Assembly: GCA_002305125.1 (NCBI GenBank)
Contig: DBQG01000046.1
Span: forward strand, 31,212-38,780
Reading direction: 5' to 3'
Length of the DNA stretch: 7,569 nucleotides
From: Patescibacteria group bacterium UBA1400
Lineage (GTDB): Bacteria > Patescibacteriota > Microgenomatia > UBA1400
The notes beneath the pieces were generated by a model that was not told the DNA's origin, did not search any database, and saw only the letters and a program-made list of their open reading frames with translations. A program made the position numbers and the translations under genes. Below, one piece after another: positions 6,074 to 7,569 of the stretch. Numbering within the stretch: the first letter of the stretch is position 1; each line of letters starts with the position of its first letter.

Positions 6074-6838
6074 ATGTTTTCTTTAAAAGGAAAAAAAGCT
6101 TTGGTAACCGGTGCTTCCCGGGGCATTGGTAAAGGAATCGCCTTGGCTTTTGCCAGGCAGGGAGCGATGGTGGCAGTAAATTACAGGGCAAATGAAGCCA
6201 TGGCCCAGGAAGTGGTGGAAGAGATAAAAAAAATGGGAGGATCAGCCATGGCAGTAAAGGCAGATGTTTCCCAAAAACAGGAAGTGGACATGATGGTTAG
6301 TAAAGTGGCTTCTGAGTTTGGCGGCATTGACATTCTGGCAAACAATGCCGGCATAGTGGCTTACAGGCCGTTTGCCCAAATGGAAGAAGCAGACTGGGAT
6401 CAGGTTCTGGACACCAATCTTAAAGGCCAGTTTTTTTGCATTAAAGCAGTGGCTCCTTACATGGAAAAACAGGGTAAAGGCAGGATTATAAACTTATCTT
6501 CTATTGCCTCGGGCGGAGTTGGAGTTGGTTTTTTAAACCTGGCTCATTACTGTGCCTCAAAAGGAGGAGTTGTGGCCTTAACAGAAGAGTTGGCACTGGA
6601 GTTAACTCCCAAAGGGATTAATGTTAATGCTATTGCTCCGGGTGCTATTGATACAGATATGAGCAAGGCTGTAGCCAGCAATCCGGAAGTTTTAAAAGGA
6701 CTGCTTGCCCGGGTGCCCAAAGGTAGACTGGGCAAACCTGAGGATATTGCTGCCATGGCAGTTTTCCTGGCCTCAGATGAAGCTGATTACTGCACCGGCG
6801 CTGTTTTTTATGTTGACGGCGGCTGGCTGGCCAGCTAA
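6074..6838 (+). CDS. Classical SDR-family oxidoreductase (FabG-like)
   Basis: 254 aa, the standard length for a classical short-chain dehydrogenase/reductase, a cytosolic NAD(P)-dependent carbonyl/alcohol oxidoreductase. Visible in order: the cofactor loop TGASRGIG (12-19); the NNAG motif (90-93); active-site Asn115 in NLKG; the catalytic Ser143 in NLSS; the YxxxK pair Tyr159/Lys163 in YCASK; the PGAIDTDM segment; and the C-terminal YVDGGW signature. Arg16 and Arg38, with no acidic residue after the second strand, point to NADPH. The Ser-Tyr spacing is 16, three more than in E. coli FabG (13), so the substrate loop is slightly longer. FabG-type reductases reduce 3-oxoacyl-ACP in fatty acid synthesis, but many relatives act on sugars or other alcohols, and no fab genes are nearby, so no symbol is given. 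It is a stand-alone gene with its own -10 and Shine-Dalgarno site. Confidence 0.95.
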   Translation: MFSLKGKKALVTGASRGIGKGIALAFARQGAMVAVNYRANEAMAQEVVEEIKKMGGSAMAVKADVSQKQEVDMMVSKVASEFGGIDILANNAGIVAYRPFAQMEEADWDQVLDTNLKGQFFCIKAVAPYMEKQGKGRIINLSSIASGGVGVGFLNLAHYCASKGGVVALTEELALELTPKGINVNAIAPGAIDTDMSKAVASNPEVLKGLLARVPKGRLGKPEDIAAMAVFLASDEADYCTGAVFYVDGGWLAS

Positions 6839-6877
6839 ACAAAGCCAAAAAGAAAATTAAAACAGCTAAAAATATAG

Positions 6878-6883
6878 TATAAT
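6878..6883 (+). promoter_or_regulatory. -10 box of tRNA-Pro
   Basis: A perfect TATAAT ends 9 bases before the mature 5' end of tRNA-Pro at 6893. Transcription would start near 6890, giving an unusually short precursor leader of a few bases. No clear -35 is seen. The preceding gap (6839-6892) shows no terminator hairpin. Confidence 0.6.
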
Positions 6884-6892
6884 AAAAAAACT

Positions 6893-6966
6893 CGGAGAGT
6901 GGCGCAGTTGGCTAGCGCGCGCGCTTTGGGAGCGCGAGGTCCCGGGTTCGAGTCCCGGCTCTCCGA
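6893..6966 (+). tRNA. tRNA-Pro (anticodon UGG)
   Basis: Full 74-nt cloverleaf. The acceptor stem CGGAGAG (6893-6899) pairs perfectly with CTCTCCG (6959-6965), discriminator A at 6966. The D stem is GCGC/GCGC (6902-6905 / 6915-6918). The anticodon stem CGCGC/GCGCG (6920-6924 / 6932-6936) encloses TTTGGGA, giving anticodon TGG (6927-6929). The T arm CCGGG-TTCGAGT-CCCGG (6942-6958) is perfect. The C1 start at the acceptor end with an A discriminator is typical of bacterial tRNA-Pro. CCA is not encoded. The stems are far more GC-rich than the surroundings, as expected for a structural RNA. Confidence 0.97.
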
Positions 6967-6993
6967 CTTCTTGTATCAAATTAAAAAAACAAT

Positions 6994-7569
6994 ATGAGCA
7001 AACTTACTAAGTGGAAAGTTTTAACAGCCAAAACCATTCATGAAACTTCCTGGATCAAGATTATTGAAGAAAAATGTCAGGCTAACAGCAAAACTTTAAC
7101 CTATACTTACACCAAAAGAGTTGATGAAGGACCGTTAATCATTCCTGAAGCAAAGGAAAACCTTTTGTATATGGTCAGACAGTACCGCCATCCCATCAGA
7201 AAGATAATCTGGCAGTTTCCGGCTGAAGGCAAGTTTTCCAATGAAAGCTGGCATCAGGCTGCAAGAAGAGGGGTTGAAGAAGAGGTGGGTTTAATACCGG
7301 GTAAACTGATTGATCTTGGTGTTCTCTACCCTGATCCCGGCGGACTGCAGCAGAAAACCAGGCTTTTTATTGCCCGCAATCTTAAAACCCCGGCTTTTAA
7401 AAAGAAAAAAAGAACCGAAAAAGGCCAGGAAGAAGAAGAAAAACTGGAAGTAAAAAAGTTTACCAGAAAACAAATAGATAAACTGATTGAAAAAGGTGAA
7501 ATTTGCGACAATTGGACCTTATCTGCCCTTTTTTTATATGATGCTTACAAACAGTCTTTGTTGAAAAAG
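6994..7569 (+). CDS. NUDIX hydrolase, ADP-ribose pyrophosphatase-like (3' truncated by window edge)
   Basis: 192 codons from ATG 6994 are open to the last base, so the C-terminus is missing. NUDIX enzymes hydrolyse nucleoside diphosphates linked to another group, using Mg2+. Order of features: an N-terminal strand region (SWIKIIEEKCQ), VRQYRHPIRKIIWQFPAEG, which resembles ADP-ribose/NDP-sugar pyrophosphatases, then the Nudix box spanning about 78-100 and ending AARRGVEEEVGL. The consensus REUxEExGU reads RGVEEEVGL: the first Glu, normally a metal ligand, is Gly93, while Glu96 and Glu97 remain. The leading box Gly is also offset by one (G79). DLGVLYPDPGG follows as in ADPRase-type proteins, then a highly charged Lys/Glu stretch (about 131-155). 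It starts 27 bases after tRNA-Pro and has no Shine-Dalgarno site, so it may share the tRNA transcript. The fold is confident; the activity is less certain because of the substitution. Confidence 0.88.
   Translation, partial: MSKLTKWKVLTAKTIHETSWIKIIEEKCQANSKTLTYTYTKRVDEGPLIIPEAKENLLYMVRQYRHPIRKIIWQFPAEGKFSNESWHQAARRGVEEEVGLIPGKLIDLGVLYPDPGGLQQKTRLFIARNLKTPAFKKKKRTEKGQEEEEKLEVKKFTRKQIDKLIEKGEICDNWTLSALFLYDAYKQSLLKK

Noticed and set aside
6547..6848. Minus-strand open frames inside the SDR gene (6547-6756 and 6645-6848)
   Set aside because: Antisense shadows of a fully supported SDR coding sequence, without domains or start signals.
7291..7511. Two minus-strand open frames at the right edge
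   Set aside because: They are antisense to the NUDIX gene; the Phe-rich content only mirrors its Lys/Glu-rich codons.
1..7569. CRISPR array, insertion sequence or attachment site
   Set aside because: No regularly spaced repeats, transposase motifs, terminal inverted repeats or duplicated tRNA 3' ends were found by eye on either strand.

Overview
The window is a gene-dense stretch of moderately AT-rich bacterial DNA, nearly all coding on the + strand, with two tRNA genes and one small minus-strand ORF. Neither tRNA encodes its 3' CCA. Internal operon genes carry Shine-Dalgarno sites, whereas two transcription-unit-leading genes have a -10 box almost touching the ATG. This, the compact layout and the kinds of protein present fit a small-genome anaerobic lineage such as Candidate Phyla Radiation/Patescibacteria. 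That placement is an inference: no ribosomal or other taxonomic marker is present.

Region by region. (a) 1-2941: the 3' part of an ABC ATPase of the GldA/NodI/CcmA type, then an overlapping gene that fuses a GldF-like ABC-2 permease to a GldG-like extracytoplasmic domain. Together they should form a complete membrane transporter or envelope-remodelling complex. (b) 2997-4314: tRNA-Leu(UAA), then an alpha/beta-hydrolase-fold protein whose extended -10 promoter predicts a leaderless mRNA. (c) 4354-4566 (-): a small cysteine-rich ORF, divergent from the next unit. (d) 4649-5936: a very hydrophobic six-segment membrane protein overlapping a stand-alone protein with the C-terminal [FeFe]-hydrogenase (H-cluster) domain fold. 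It keeps all four cluster-ligand cysteines but lacks the accessory ferredoxin domains. (e) 6074-6838: a classical SDR oxidoreductase of the FabG type with a strong Shine-Dalgarno site. (f) 6893-7569: tRNA-Pro(UGG), then a NUDIX hydrolase (ADP-ribose-pyrophosphatase-like) running off the right edge.

The most interesting part is 4354-5936. A membrane protein and a minimal H-cluster-type protein appear translationally coupled, and a small Cys-rich ORF reads away from them on the opposite strand. This looks like a small redox, metal or signalling module rather than a normal hydrogenase operon, since no hydE/F/G-like or ferredoxin-domain gene is visible in the window.
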